Positions 1-11,993 are shown, numbered from the stretch's first letter. The stretch is DNA of 64,000 nt from Agrostemma githago (GCA_958450325.1 OY288243.1:52975878-53039877); one strand, 5' to 3'. The notes: generated by a model from the sequence alone, not told the origin. Program-made: numbers and translations.

Positions 1-1
1 A

Positions 2-1774
2 ATCGAAGCCAATTCTGGGGCGGATCCGACGGGACATCCAGTGATCCCCTTGTATGGAATGCCTCTGCTAGAGGTGACACCCGCTGCTACAATTCGAGGC
101 GTAGGGCGGGCAAGCCTTCATAAAGTGACCAACTAGGAGACTGCAGTCGCAACTGGGCAGGCTGACCATCAGAGGCCTAACCTTAACCTCACCCCTGCCC
201 AGGTCGCGCAGACCGCGACCTTCTTCTCAGCAATGCTAAACCAAGAGTTTACGCCAGAGGATCTGGTAAGCCGGATTGCTACAACCCCTAGACACCTGCA
301 CTTCGAGAGTGCGGAAGGTGCTGGGGGCACGAGGCCAACCGCCGCCAAGAATGTTCAGAGAAAGGTGCAGAAAACTGCCTATGTGCAGGCCAAGAAACGC
401 ATCATAGCCGGCGACCAGGCGCCGCCCGCCTAGCAGCAGGCATTCTCTATACATACTACCGAGTCAACGGCAGGCGCTGAAAAAAGGGGGTTATCACAGG
501 AGCTTAGGGAGAAAATGAGACCCAGGGATCCCATCTCGAGGCGCCTGGGGGAGAAGGGTGGAGTCTTTTCCAGCTTAACACCTGTTGAGTCGCAGCAAGC
601 CCCAGGGTTGTCTCAGAGCATGCAATCAAGGCTCAATAATGGACAACCGCTAGAGCGAAGGCACCGCCAGGGCGATAACCTCGAGCCGCCCGAAGGGAAA
701 CGACCCCGGTGCCGCTCCTCTGAAAAGGAGGATGAGGTTATGAGCAGGCAAGCGCCCAGGCACCGCTCCCCCAGTATTGGAAAACCGACCCCTGGCAAAT
801 GGAATGACTACGGTTACCACTCTGCTTGGAGCAGGTAAAAAATGATGGGCAGGCCCAATAAGACCCCACTCTATCCTGAGGTTCAGGGGTGTCCCATCCC
901 AAAAATTAAGATGCCTACTGTCAAGTTTGATGGAACCACTAACCCGGAGGACCACCTGGCGGCCTATGCGAGTCATATAGGGATGTATGATGCGGACGAT
1001 GCGGTCTGGTGCAAGATTTTCCCAACCACCCTGGTAGGTCTGGGTCAAGGACGGTTCAGGGACTTGCCACAAGGATCGATCATTTATTTCATATAGCTGG
1101 CAGAAGCCTTCTTGGACCAGTACGCAGGGAACAAGAGGCGCAGGCTAACCCGTTTCGACCTAATGACCCTTAGACAAAAGAAGAGCGAAACTATTAGAGA
1201 ATACCTGAAGAGGTTTGATCTGGCTTTCCAGCAGGTCAGGGAGATCGATGATCCGCCGGCAGAATATGCTCTAACCAGTTCTTTGCTCCATGGAAAAATG
1301 AAAAACCAAATGATCAGAGCTCAGCCAGAAACCCTGGCGAAGGCTTGAAAGATAGCTGAGGGCTTCATGTTGCAGGAAGAGTTCCACAGCCTTTCGGATA
1401 CCCCCGCAGGATCTTCTAGTTCGCAGGGGGGACCGCAGGGTGGACACGGCAGAGGTGACGCCACAGGGAAGCAAAGAGAAGAGGGAGGTGACACCCCGAG
1501 AAGGGAGTGTGCAACATACCAGCCGAGATTTGATAGCTACACAACTCTCAACAAATCCAGGGCAGAGATATTTGAGCTAGAAAAAGAAACGGCCAAGTGG
1601 AATCGCCCGAGCAAGCCACGCAGCCCGAAGGGTGATCCGAAAAAGTTCTGCACATTTCATGATTGTGTAGGACATACAACAGAGGAGTGCTGCCATCTAA
1701 TAGACGAGATTGAGAAGCTCATCAGAAATGGTTGGCTGACTAGGCTGCAAGAAACAAGGGCCCGAAAACTGTGA
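2..1774 (+). pseudogene. gag, first copy (capsid-type retrotransposon Gag), broken
   Basis: A single reading frame runs from the window edge to 1774 with in-frame stops at 134, 431, 836, 1094 and 1346. About 900-1340 translates as a typical plant gypsy Gag core: a KMPTVKFDGTTNPEDHLAAY-type motif, then a region ending KNQMI. A C-x2-H...GH-x4-C knuckle-like motif lies near 1650-1690 (FCTFHDCVGHTTEEC). Gag would form the virus-like particle and bind element RNA. The frame ends at a TGA (1772-1774), where the pol frame is already open in another phase; gag and pol are thus in different frames. The true start is probably upstream of the window. Confidence 0.75.
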
Positions 1775-3303
1775 CGAACAAGCCTGAGGATTCAACGCAG
1801 AATTGCATGATAATCAATGCAATATCAGGGGATGCTGAAGGTCAGACAAGCAAAAGAGGCCAAAAAAGGCAAATCCGAGAGCTGAAGAACCGAATTTGCT
1901 ATGCTGAAAGGGCAGGAAGCTCAACGGGCCTGACCATGAGCATCACTCCCCAGGATGCTGGGCGGGTAATCTACCCCCACAGCGACCCCCTGGTATTGTC
2001 TTTTGTCATCAGTAACCATATTGTGAGAAGGTGAATGGTGGACACCGGCGCCTACACCAACCTATTGTATAAGGAGGCATTCGACAAAATGAACCTGGAA
2101 AAGAGGCACCTCAAGCCTGCCCCGGAATCGTTGTATGGGTTCAGCGGGGAAGGGATTCTTCCCATGGGAATCATCGAACTACCGGTGACATTCGGAGAAA
2201 GCACCTCAGCCAGAAATGTTCGAGCATCATTCGTCGTTGTTGATGCAAAACCTACGTATAAGGCTTTGATAGGGAGAGCCACCCTGGACGAAATCGAGGC
2301 AACTATATCCATCAGAGCAGTAACTATAGCTTATGTAAACGATTTTGGAATGGAAGGGAAGGTGCACGGGGACTAGGAGTCAGCCAGGCAATGCTAGTTC
2401 GTAGCTCTACGCACCCATGAAACAGAAAGGAAAGGTAAACGGAAAGCAGACAGTTCCCCCAGCAGGGAAGGCGAGATTCCAGCCGGCCAGCAGAAGGCAG
2501 ACCACCTCGAACCTGGGGGGGAGAGTATGCTAGTGGAACTGGAACCAGGGAGGCAGGTCCTGATAGGGGCAGACCTGGGGAGTTCCTACCGCGAAGAATT
2601 GATTAAAGTCTTAAGAGACAACAGGGACGTGTTTGCCTACTTGGCAGACGAGATGCCAGGGGTAGATCCGGATCACATTGTTCACAAGCTGAACGTAAAT
2701 CCGGAGGCACGCCTCGTAAATCAGAAGAAGAGAAATATGTCTGCAGAAAAGGATCATGCCATCAAGGAGGAAATCGAAAAACTCCTGAAGGCTGATTTCA
2801 TAGAAAGTTGCGACTACCCAGAATGGTTGGCCAACGTAGTAATGGTGAAAAAGTCCTCGGGTGCCTGAAGGATGTGTGTGGACTTCACCAACCTCAATAA
2901 GGTATGCCCCAAGGATTCTTACCCCCTGCCAAGGATAGATCAGTTGGTAGATGCTACCAGTGGCTACTCCATGCTAAGTTTCTTGGACGCCTTTTCAAGC
3001 TATCACCAAGTGTACCTCTAGTAGCCTGACAGGGTAAAATGCGCGTTAATCACTAGTTCCGGCACATTCATGTATAAGATGATGCCATTTGGGCTCAAAA
3101 ACACAGGCGCCACCTACCAACGGCTGGTCGACAAGGTATTTGAGAACCAGAAAGGTAGAAACATCGAGGCTTACGTGGATGATGCCATTGTGAAAAATAA
3201 AAGGGATGAGGAGCATCTAATGGATCTGCAGGAGCCTTCAGAGTATGCTCGGGAAAGTTTCTAGGCTTCCTGGTCAGCGCCAGGGGAATCGATGCGAACC
3301 CAG
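1771..3303 (+). pseudogene. pol, first copy: protease and truncated reverse transcriptase
   Basis: One frame (the phase of 1771) carries an aspartic protease and the start of RT. The protease active site DTGA is at 2041-2052, within a VDTGAYTNLLY context. RT begins near 2600; MPFGLKNTGATYQ is near 3085 and the catalytic YVDD is at 3172-3183. In-frame stops occur at 2032, 2374, 2866 and as a TAG-TAG pair at 3019-3024. The reading frame is cut at about 3303, where the sequence jumps to antisense-gene sequence. RNase H and integrase are missing from this copy. The protease core is present here but deleted in the second copy. Confidence 0.8.
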
Positions 3304-4157
3304 ACAAACTTTAGAGAGGAATAAGCCCCAGCATTAAAATTCTCCTCCACCGCTGAGTTGGCCTCCTGGATAATCTCGTTCTTCTCCTTGAGCCATTGTT
3401 CCTCCTGAATTTTCAACTCAGCCTGCACCTTCTGAAGATCTGAGTCAGCCTAGGATAAGCTACCCACCAGTTCAGCAACCCTCTTCTTGATTTGCTCCAA
3501 CTCAACCGCTTCCTTCCTGGCATGCCCGAGCTCAGCCTCCAGCTTTATCACCTCGGTCACCGCCTTTTCTCCCTGATCTTTCTAGCGAGCCGCCTGATCT
3601 CTAGCCTCTCCCAACTCACCCCCACACTTGGCCAGCTGAGACCTCAAGTCAGCGATGAGAGAAACATCCCTCTCAATCGCCGCTATACGCTCAGGGAGAG
3701 GGAACCCAGGGGTAACACTTAGCTCTTCATCGCTCAGCCGGTTAAGCGTCGCCAGCTCTGCGGAGGCCAGAAAAACCCTGGAACAAAGTTGGACAAATTG
3801 GATCACCAGATTGCTCGAGTAAATCAGAGATTTAATGAGGTAGTCGACCAAAGTAGAAGTAGAGTCTGAAAAAAGAGCAGAGATCTCAACGCTTTCCCCA
3901 GCAGTGAAGTTAAACTCAGGATTTCCATCTGAGAACAAAGTCTCCGAAAGGCCGACAGCAGAGCGCTTTGGCTGAGGGGTGCTGCCGTCTACTTCCAGGT
4001 CCACCACCTGGTCAGCACTTACCGGTTCCCTGTCCTTCCTTTTCTTGCCCACTAGGGGAGTGCTCTCTCCCGTCTCCTCTGACGCAGAGGGCCTCGCTCC
4101 CACATGAGGATGAGTTCCAGAAGGAGAACCCGCACGCCTGCTAACCGGGGAGGGAGT
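3304..4157 (-). pseudogene. Duplicated fragment of the Tat element's antisense gene
   Basis: This stretch matches about 10274-11010 and reads on the minus strand. The open part (4160-3582) has a Ser/Pro/Thr-rich, low-complexity N-terminal half with basic KKRKDREP, followed by a helical segment with coiled-coil character (SLIADLRSQLAKCGGELGEA). About 120 bases at 3750-3870 are absent from the second copy, so this fragment keeps more of the frame there. It is fused at 3303 to RT and at 4157 to the upstream part of gag, without LTR sequence at either join. It is a fragment only; no start codon or promoter is included. Confidence 0.75.
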
Positions 4158-5470
4158 CAACGGCAGGCACTGAAAAAAGACGGTTATCCCAGGAGCTCAG
4201 GTAGCGAATGAGACCCAGGGAGCCCATCTCGAGGCACCTGGGGGAGAAGGGTGGAGACTTTTCCAGGTTAACACTTGTTGAGTCGCAGCAAGCCCCAGGG
4301 TTGTCTCAGAGCATGCAATCAAGGCTCAATAATGGACAGCCGCTGGAGCCAAGGCACCGCTAGGGCGATAACCTCGAGCCGCCCCAAGGGAAACGACCCC
4401 GGCGCCGCCCCCCTGAAAAGGAGGATGAGGTTATGAGCAGGCAAGCGCCCAGGCACCGCTCCCCCAGGATTGGAAAATCGACCCCTAGCAAATGGGATGA
4501 CTACGGTTACCACTCTGCCGGGAGCAGGTCAAAAATGATGGGCAGGCCCACTAAGACCCCACTCCATCCTGAGGTTCAGGGGTGTCCCATCCCAAAAATT
4601 AAGATGCCTACTGTCAAGTTTGATGGAACCACTGACCCGGGGACCACCTGGCGGCCTATGAGAGTCATATGGGGATGTATGATGCAGACGATGCGGTCTG
4701 GTGCAAGATTTTCCCCACCACCCTGGTAGGTCTGGCTCAAGGATGGTTCAGGGACTTGCCACAAGGATTGATCAGTTACTTCATAGAGCTGGTCGAAGCC
4801 TTCTAGGACCAGTACGCAGGGAACAAGAGGCGCAGGCTAACCCGTTTCGACCTAATGACCCTTAGACAAAAGAAAGGCGAAACTATTAGAGAATACCTGA
4901 AGCGGTTTGATCTGGCTTTCCAGAAGGTCAGGGAGATGGATGATCCGACGGCAGAATATGCTCTGACCAGTTCTTTGCTCCCTGGAGAAATGAAAAACCA
5001 AATGATCAGAGCTGAGCCAGAAACCCTGGAGAAGGCTCGAAAGATAGCTGAGGGCTTCATGCTGCAGGAAGAGTTCCACAGCCTGCCGAATACCCCCACA
5101 GGACCTTCTAGTTCGCAGGGGCGACCGTAGGGTGGACGCGGCAGAGGTGATGCCACAGGGAAGCAAAGAGCACAGGGAGGTGATACCCCGAGAAGGGAGC
5201 GTGCAACATACTAGCCAAGATTTGATAGCTACACAGCTCTCAACAAATCCAGGGCAGAGATATTTGAGCTAGAAAAAGAAACGGCCAAGTGGAATCGCCC
5301 GAGCAAGCCACGCTGCCCGAAGGGTGATCCGAAAAAGTTCTGCACATTTCATGATTGTGTAGGGCATACAACAGAGGAGTGCCGCCATCTAAAAGATGAG
5401 ATTGAGAAGCTCATCATAAATGGCTGGCTGAGCAACTACGCTGCAAGAAACAAGGACCAGAAAACTATGA
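4158..5470 (+). pseudogene. gag, second copy, broken
   Basis: It resumes at sequence equivalent to position 462 of the window and repeats the first gag with scattered substitutions. A one-base loss near 4638 shifts the frame in the middle of the Gag core. A stop at about 4803 replaces a Leu codon of copy 1 (TTCTAGG versus TTCTTGG), and another lies at about 5128. The C-x2-H...GH-x4-C motif survives near 5340-5380. Some stops in copy 1 (for example 1094 and 1346) are not shared, so the two copies decayed partly independently. Confidence 0.75.
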
Positions 5471-7081
5471 CGGACAAGCCTGAGGATTCAACGCAGAATC
5501 GCATGATACCATGTAATATCAGGGGATGCTGAAGGTTCGACAAGCAGAAGAGGCCAAAAAAGGCAAATCCGAGAGCTGAAGAACCAAATCTGCTATGCTG
5601 AAAGGACAGGAAGCTCAACGGGCCTGACCCTGAGCATCACTCCCCAGGATGCAGGGCGGGTAATCTACCTCCACAGCGACCCCCTGGTATTGTCTCTTGT
5701 CATCAGTAATCATATTGTGAGAAGGTGTATGGTGGCTGAAAGGACAGGAAGTTCTATGGGAATCATCGAACTACCGGTGACGTTCGGAGAAGGCGCCTCA
5801 GCCAGAAATGTCCGAGCATCATTCGTTGTTGTTGATGCAAAATCCGCGTATAATTCTTTGATAGGGAGAGCCACCATGGACGAAATCGAGGCATCTATAT
5901 CCATCAGAGCACTGACTATAGCTTATGTAACCGATTTTGGAATGGAAGGGAAGGTGCACGAGGACCAGGAGTTGGCCAGGCAATGGTACTACGTAGCCCT
6001 GCGCACCCATGAAACAGAATGGAAAGGTAAACGGAAAGCAGACAGTTCCCCCAGCAGGGAAGGCGAGATGCCAGCCGACCAGTAGAAGGCAGACCACCTC
6101 GAACCTTGGGGGAGTATGTTAGCGGAACTGGAACCAGGGAGGCAAGTCCTGATAGGGGCAGATCTTGAGAGTTCCTACCGCGAAGAATTGATTAAAGTCT
6201 TAAGAGACAACAGGGACGTGTTTGCCTACTCGGCAGATGAGATGCCAGGGGTAGATCCGGCTCACATTGTTCACAAGCTGAACGTAAATCTGGAGGCACG
6301 CGTTGTTAAGCAGAAGAACATAAATATGTCTGCAGAAAAGGATCAGGCCATCAAGGAGGAAATCGAAAAACTCCTGAAGGCTGATTTCATAGAAAGTTGC
6401 GACTACCCATAATGGTTGGCCAACATAGTAAAAGTGAAAAAGTCCTCGGGTGCCTGGAGGATGTGCGTGGACTTCACCAAACTCAATAAGGCATGCCCCA
6501 AGGATTGTTACCCCCTGCCAAGGATAGATCAGTTGGTAGATGCTACCAGTGGCTACTCCATGCTAAGTTTCTTGGACGCCTTGTCAAGCTATCACCAAGT
6601 GTACCTCTAGTAGCCTGACAGGGTAAAATGCGCGTTAATCACTAGTTCCGGCACATTCATGTATAAAATGATGCCATTTGGGCTCAAAAACACAGGCGCC
6701 ACCTACCAACGGCTGGTCGACAAGGTATTTGAGAACCAGAAAGGTAGAAACATCGAGGCTTACGTGGATGATGCCATTGTGAAAAATAAAAGGGATGAGG
6801 AGCATCTAATGGATCTGCAGGAGACCTTCTCCTCCCTGCGCGCCTACCGGATGAAGCTGAATCCTAAAAAATGCACCTTCAGAGAATGCTCGGGAAAGTT
6901 TCTAGGCTTCCTGGTCAGCGCCAGGGGAATCGATGCGAACCCAGAAAAAGTTCAGGCTGTCCTGGATCTGCCAGAGCCAAAAACAATTAGCGACATACAA
7001 TGCCTAACCGGCAGAATGGCTGCCCTGGCACGGTTCATTGCCAGGTCAGCCGACAGTCAACGCCTTTCTTTAAGGTATTAA
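5471..7081 (+). pseudogene. pol, second copy: protease remnant and reverse transcriptase
   Basis: The protease has lost its active site. At about 5730-5760 the sequence passes from the segment before DTGA directly to MGIIELPVTFGE, which in copy 1 follows about 40 residues after it. RT is nearly complete: the LLKADFIESCDYP segment lies before 6410, ACPKDCYPLPRIDQLV near 6490-6540, and YVDD at 6761-6772. In-frame stops lie at 6083, 6410 and 6608-6613; a frameshift near 7055-7081 separates RT from RNase H. The TAG-TAG pair at 6608-6613 is shared with copy 1 (3019-3024), so it predates the duplication or was inherited by both. Confidence 0.8.
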
Positions 7082-9318
7082 AAGGAAACAAAATGTTCAA
7101 GTGGGAAACTGAACAAAAAGATGCCTTCGAACAACTAAAAGAGCACCTGAAGAAGCTGGCCACCCTGGCAAGGCCGGTGGCAGGGGAGAACCTCTTCCCT
7201 TACATAGCCGTAACAAACTCAACAGTAAGCGCGGTAATTTTAAGGGAGGAGGCAGGCTCCCAGCAACCGATCTATTTTGTAAGCCATACCCTGAGGACAG
7301 CAGAGAAGAATTACCCAGTTGTTGAAAAAGCAGCTTACGCAGTCGTCATTGCAGCCAGGAAGATCAGGCCTTACTTCGACGCCCATCCCGCCGTTGTACT
7401 GACTGACCAGCCCCTGGAAAAAGTTCTAGAAAATTTCGAAAAGTCTGGAAGATTGCTAAAATGTGCCATAAAGCTAGGCGGGTTAGGAATATCATACCAG
7501 CCCAAGACTGCCATCAAAGCGCAGGCCTTGGCAGATTTCCTGGCGGAGTGCTCTCATTCAGAGGAGGACGATCCACCCGCAGGACAATATATAGTATACA
7601 CTAACGGATCCTCTACAGCCAATGGTGCGGGGGCGGGGATCGTGCTGACCAGCTCTGAGGGAATAGACTTCGAGCATGCGCTCAGGTTCACCTTCCCTGC
7701 ATTAAATAACGAGGCAGAGTACGAGGCCGTATTGGCAGGTATACGTATCAATCTAGCTAAGGCCGCAGGAGCAGAAAGGCTCATCCTAGAAACAGACTCC
7801 CAGCTCATAGCCAACCAAATCAATGGTGAATATGAGGCTAGAGATCAGGCTATGGCATCGTACCTAGAACGGGTAAAGCAAGAACTGTCAGGGTTAAAAT
7901 CCTATGAAGTTAAGCAGATTCCCAGGTCACAGAACAATCAGGCGGACGCCCTATCTAAGCTGGCCAGCTCCAGCCTGCAGGATAAACGAAGATCAGTTTG
8001 GGTGGATATAATACAGGAAAAATCTACCACACCCTGCCGACTGGTCAGTGTCATTGAGGGAGAAGAATCTGATGACGGGATGACCCCAATCGTCCAATAC
8101 AAGAAGTACGGAACCCTCCCACAAGATCCAATCCAGAGAAGAAAAATGCCGACCAGGGGTGCATGGTTTATACTAATTGGCGAAGAGTTGTATCATAAAT
8201 CGTTCTCATCTCCCCTGCTCAAATGCCTGGGGGCTGGGCAGGCCGCAAAAGTGCTAGACGATATACACTCAGGCATCTGTGGCCATCACATAGGAGGAAG
8301 GTCATTAGCACATAAGGCCCTGAGGGCAGGCTACTATTGGCCGACCCAGCTTGATGATGTCAGGGAGCTCACCCAGAAATGCAGGAAGTGTCAGCTCTTT
8401 GCCCCATTAATACATGCCCCTGCCCAGGACCTCAGACTAATCTTGTCCCCCATCCCTTTCGCTCAGTGGGGGATGGACATTCTGGGTCCATTAACTGCAG
8501 CGACTGGGGGCAAAAAATTTCTAATAGTGCGAATCGATTACTTTACCAAGAGAATCGAAGATGAAGCCGTCCCAAATATTACAGAGCCTACGGTCAGGAA
8601 AGTGATTTGGAGGAATATCATAATAAGATATGGCTTGCCAAAGGTGCTAGTTTTTGACCATGGAAGGCAATTTGACAACGATCCCCTGAGAACCTGGCTG
8701 GAAAGTCATGGCATAGTCGTCGCTTATTCCACTGTCTACCACCCTTAGACTAACGAGCAGGCTGAAGCGGCGAACAAGCAAATACTGAACGGGCTGAAGA
8801 GGATGGTGGATGAACTCAAAGGAAGACGGGCAGACGAACTACCAAGTGTGCTATGGTCAATCAGGACCACCAGAAAGGAGTCCAGAGGGCAGACTTCTTT
8901 TGGCCTGGTCTACGGGGCCGAGGTCCTGCTACCCGTAGAAGCACGAATTCCTACCCTCCGATCCCAGCAATATGATAGGGCAAGTAATGAGGCTGCAATG
9001 AACGAGGCTCTTGATCTGGTCGGAAAAGTAAGACAAGAGGCCTGCGTCAATACCGCCGCCTATCAACAAAGAATGAGAAGAGCTTACAACAGAAGGGTGA
9101 ATACAAGGAGCTTCCAGATGGGGGACCTAGTTCTAAGAAAAACACAGGCTGTAGGAAGGTCAAAGAAGCACGGCAAGCTAAGTGCCAACTGGGAAGGCCC
9201 ATACCAAGTAACCCAGATTATGGGGCCAGGAACCTACAAAATTGCTAACTCTGAAGGCCAGGAGCAGACCGCCCACCGGAATGCGGATACTTTGAAGAAA
9301 TATTACGTTCAAAGTTAA
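7052..9318 (+). pseudogene. pol 3' part: RNase H, second (archaeal-type) RNase H, integrase
   Basis: One frame runs to 9318 with a single internal TAG at 8746-8748. First comes the gypsy RNase H with connection (TPFFKVLKG... to LADFLAECS, near 7550). The second RNase H-like domain follows at about 7590-7970, with NNEAEYEAVLAG, LETDSQLI and NNQADALSKLA. Its first catalytic Asp, expected in YTDGS, is Asn here (codon 7603-7605). Integrase follows: an HHCC zinc finger (H..GHH...CRKC) near 8270-8390, first Asp in WGMDILGP near 8475, second Asp in VFDHGRQF near 8655. The TAG lies just before the third acidic residue (QAEAANKQ). The C-terminal part ends at 9318 with GPYQVTQI and NADTLKKYY. This is the best-preserved pol segment in the window. 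Confidence 0.88.
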
Positions 9319-9529
9319 AAGTTCTTTTTTAGCTTTTTCTCTCTTTCCCTAGAAAGAACGGCGTAGGACGGTCAAGGTACAATGTCGACGACTCCGAACA
9401 CAAGTGTTTAAAAACTTTCAAGAAATGAAAAGATACTCGAATTTATACTCGTTGTCTGTTCAGATTAGCACTTGACACACAAAAAAGCAGGGGGCAATAG
9501 GGGGAGGGCCCCCCTGTTGCAAAAACCCA
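9319..9529. other. Post-pol spacer of the Tat element
   Basis: Noncoding sequence between the integrase stop and the tandem repeats. No recognisable gene, splice signal or polypurine tract was seen. Confidence 0.5.
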
Positions 9530-9925
9530 TGAAAAATAGACCCCCAAACAAAAAATGCAAAGTCTCCTCACCTGCCTCTGGGCAGGCTGGGGGCAGGCCC
9601 CCTGGACTTCGGCGAGAAGCCAGGGTCTGGGCAGGTCCCATGCTCCAAACCAACAAGGACTGGGGAAACCCCAAACCTTGTATAAAAAACACAAGTCCCC
9701 CCACCCGCCTCTGGGCAGGTAGGGGGCAGGCCCCCTGGACTTCGGCAAGAAGCCAGGGTCAGGCCGGGCCCCACGTGCCTGAAAAGGAACAAGGACTGGG
9801 AAACCCCCAACCTTGTATAAAAAACGCAAGCCCCCCCACCTGCCTCCGGGCAGGCAGGGGGCATGCTCCCTGGACCTCGGCAAGAAGCCAGGGTCAGGCT
9901 GAACCCAGAAGTATGATAGGAAAAT
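9530..9925 (+). repeat. Tandem repeat, about 134-bp unit, three copies
   Basis: Units align at CCTGCCTCTGGGCAGG (about 9571), CCCGCCTCTGGGCAGG (9704) and CCTGCCTCCGGGCAGG (9839), giving periods of about 133 and 135. Each unit then carries GGGGGCA, CCTGGACTTCGGC-AGAAGCCAGGGTC and CCTTGTATAAAAAACRCAAG. The units are GC-rich, unlike their surroundings. Tat-lineage elements are known to have a hypervariable, tandemly repeated region 3' of pol, and the position fits. ORFs that cross these repeats are by-products of repetition. Confidence 0.9.
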
Positions 9926-11253
9926 AAAGATAAAACAAGCAAAAGAAATATTCATGAAAGTGATAAAAGCATTCATAAAGTTTACAAGCCAAAAATGAAA
10001 ATCCGATCACAATAAAATTCAGGGTACACTAGCGGGCAGCCGGCCACATCACTGTCCGACGCGCAAAAAGATGAAGTCAGCGAGGAAACAAAGGCGCATC
10101 CTGATCGTTATGCAGAGGACGACTGCCCTACTCGTTATGCAGCTGGGACATCCTGATCAGGGCCAGGAGCCTCCTCAGGTGACTTGGCAGCCCTGGCTTC
10201 ATTCTTAGTGGCATAAAAGGCCTGGAAAGCATCCTCATTAATGTCCGGAAGCATCTCCCTGACGACTTCCATGACAAACTTTAGAGAGGAAGAAGCCCCA
10301 ACATTAAAATTCACTTCCACCACTGAGTTGGCCTCCTGGATAATCTCGTTCTTCTCCTTGAGGCATTGTTCCTCCTAAGTTTTCAACTCAGCCTGCGCCT
10401 TCTGAAGATCCGAGTGAGCCTGGGATAGACGACCCTCCAGTTCAGAAAACCTCTTCTTGATTTGCTCTAGCTCAGCCGCCTCCTTCCTGGCCTGCCCGAG
10501 CTCAGCCTCCAGCTTTGTCACCTCGGTCACCGCCTTTTCGTTCTGATCTTTCCAGTGAGTCGCCTGTTCTCTGGCCTCTCCCAACTCACCCTCACACTTG
10601 GCCAGCTGAGACCTCAAGTCAGCGATGAGAGAAACATCCCTCTCAATCACCGATATACGCTCAGGGAGAGGGAACCCAGGGTAACACTTAGCTCTTCATC
10701 GCTCAGCCGGTTAAGAGTCTGATAAAAGGGCAGAGACATCAACGCTTTCCTTAGCAGTGAAGTTAAACTCAGGATTTCCATCTGAGAACAAAGTCTCTGG
10801 AAGGCCGGCAGCAGAACGCTTTGGCTGAGGGGTGCTGGCGTCTGCTTCCAGGTCCACCTTCTGGTCAGCACTTACCGGCTCCCTGTCCTTCCTTTTCCTG
10901 CCCACTAGGGGAGTGCTCTCTCCCGTCTCCTCTAACGCAGAGGGCCTCGCTCCCATAGGAGGACGAGTTCCAGAAGGAGAACCCCCACGCCTGCTAACCG
11001 GGGAAGGAGTAGCCTCCAAGGCAGCCTCCACCTCTATCGTCCTGGGAACAGAGACAGGAGTCACAGGGCGTGTAGTAGCTGTCCTGGGAGGAGGAGGAGG
11101 AAGCCTTGCCCTGCTGGCTGAGATACTCTTTACATACTTCATCAGGCTTCTTAAAATTAACAGGCAGGAGGGGACGGCCGGTAGAAATTGTAAGATCTTC
11201 GTTCAGGCCATGTGTCCTCAATTCTTTTCTTGACCAAAGATGAGTGGCGAGGT

Positions 11254-11337
11254 CTGCAAAAATCAAAAGTTAACCAAGTAAGCACTAAAACAAGGCAAGG
11301 CTAGAAAAGTCTACCATTATCATGATCCCCAGGCTAC
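11254..11337 (-). other. Putative spliceosomal intron in the antisense gene
   Basis: On the minus strand the upstream exon ends GAGCAG, the intron starts GTAGCC, and it ends TTGATTTTTGCAG with a T-rich 3' end. Removing 84 nt joins an open frame upstream (start phase of 11647) to the open frame of 11266-10994 with an exact phase match. Unspliced, the first frame runs into stops. The intron would not be removed from the sense genomic RNA, so it can persist through reverse transcription. Confidence 0.75.
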
Positions 11338-11993
11338 CTGCTCCGAGGCCGAGGTTCAACCCTACTCGGGTCAAGTAGTCGTCAGTTGATATAAGCTCCG
11401 CATGAGGGAGCCAATTGGCAGGACCAAATACGCCTCTCTTGTCTTTGGAGGAAGCGAACCTTTTGACCAACTCCAGCTCTTCGTCGGTGAGCTTGACTTT
11501 AAGAGCCCTCCCTCCATCTCCAAGGTGGTACTCCTGGGGAGTTTCCAGCCGGGTATGGACATGGTTCCTAATGTGCCTAGGAATCCTCCACCCCTCAGCA
11601 CTATGCACGTATAAAAAGTTATCTTTCCAGTCCTTCAGACTGTTCACGGTTGGCTAGGCTAGGGAGCAGCTCTTCTGCCTGAGTATGGAGAAATACCTTG
11701 GAGAGTTTCCCCCCTCGGAGGAAGCCACCATCTGCAGGCCGACCATAAATGTTAAGGCGTTTTTGGAGGGGCCCTCCCCAAGGAACAAGTAGGTCCAAGT
11801 GTAGGCTATCAGTGACCTGACTGCCACAGCAATCAACTGGGCAATGACCAAGTTCATGCGCCTGAAGACCTCCTCCAAGAAGGGGTGCAGAGGAAAACGT
11901 AGGCCAAACTCTAAGCATTTATGGTAGACGTCTATGAAGCCGTCAGGGGGATTGCACACTGTGTCTTTCTCACTAGGGACGATTATTGTGTAG

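Noticed and set aside
9443..9976. Overlapping ORFs on both strands over 9443-9976
   Set aside because: They stay open because of the GC-rich tandem repeats, and the same words recur in all three units. No domain.
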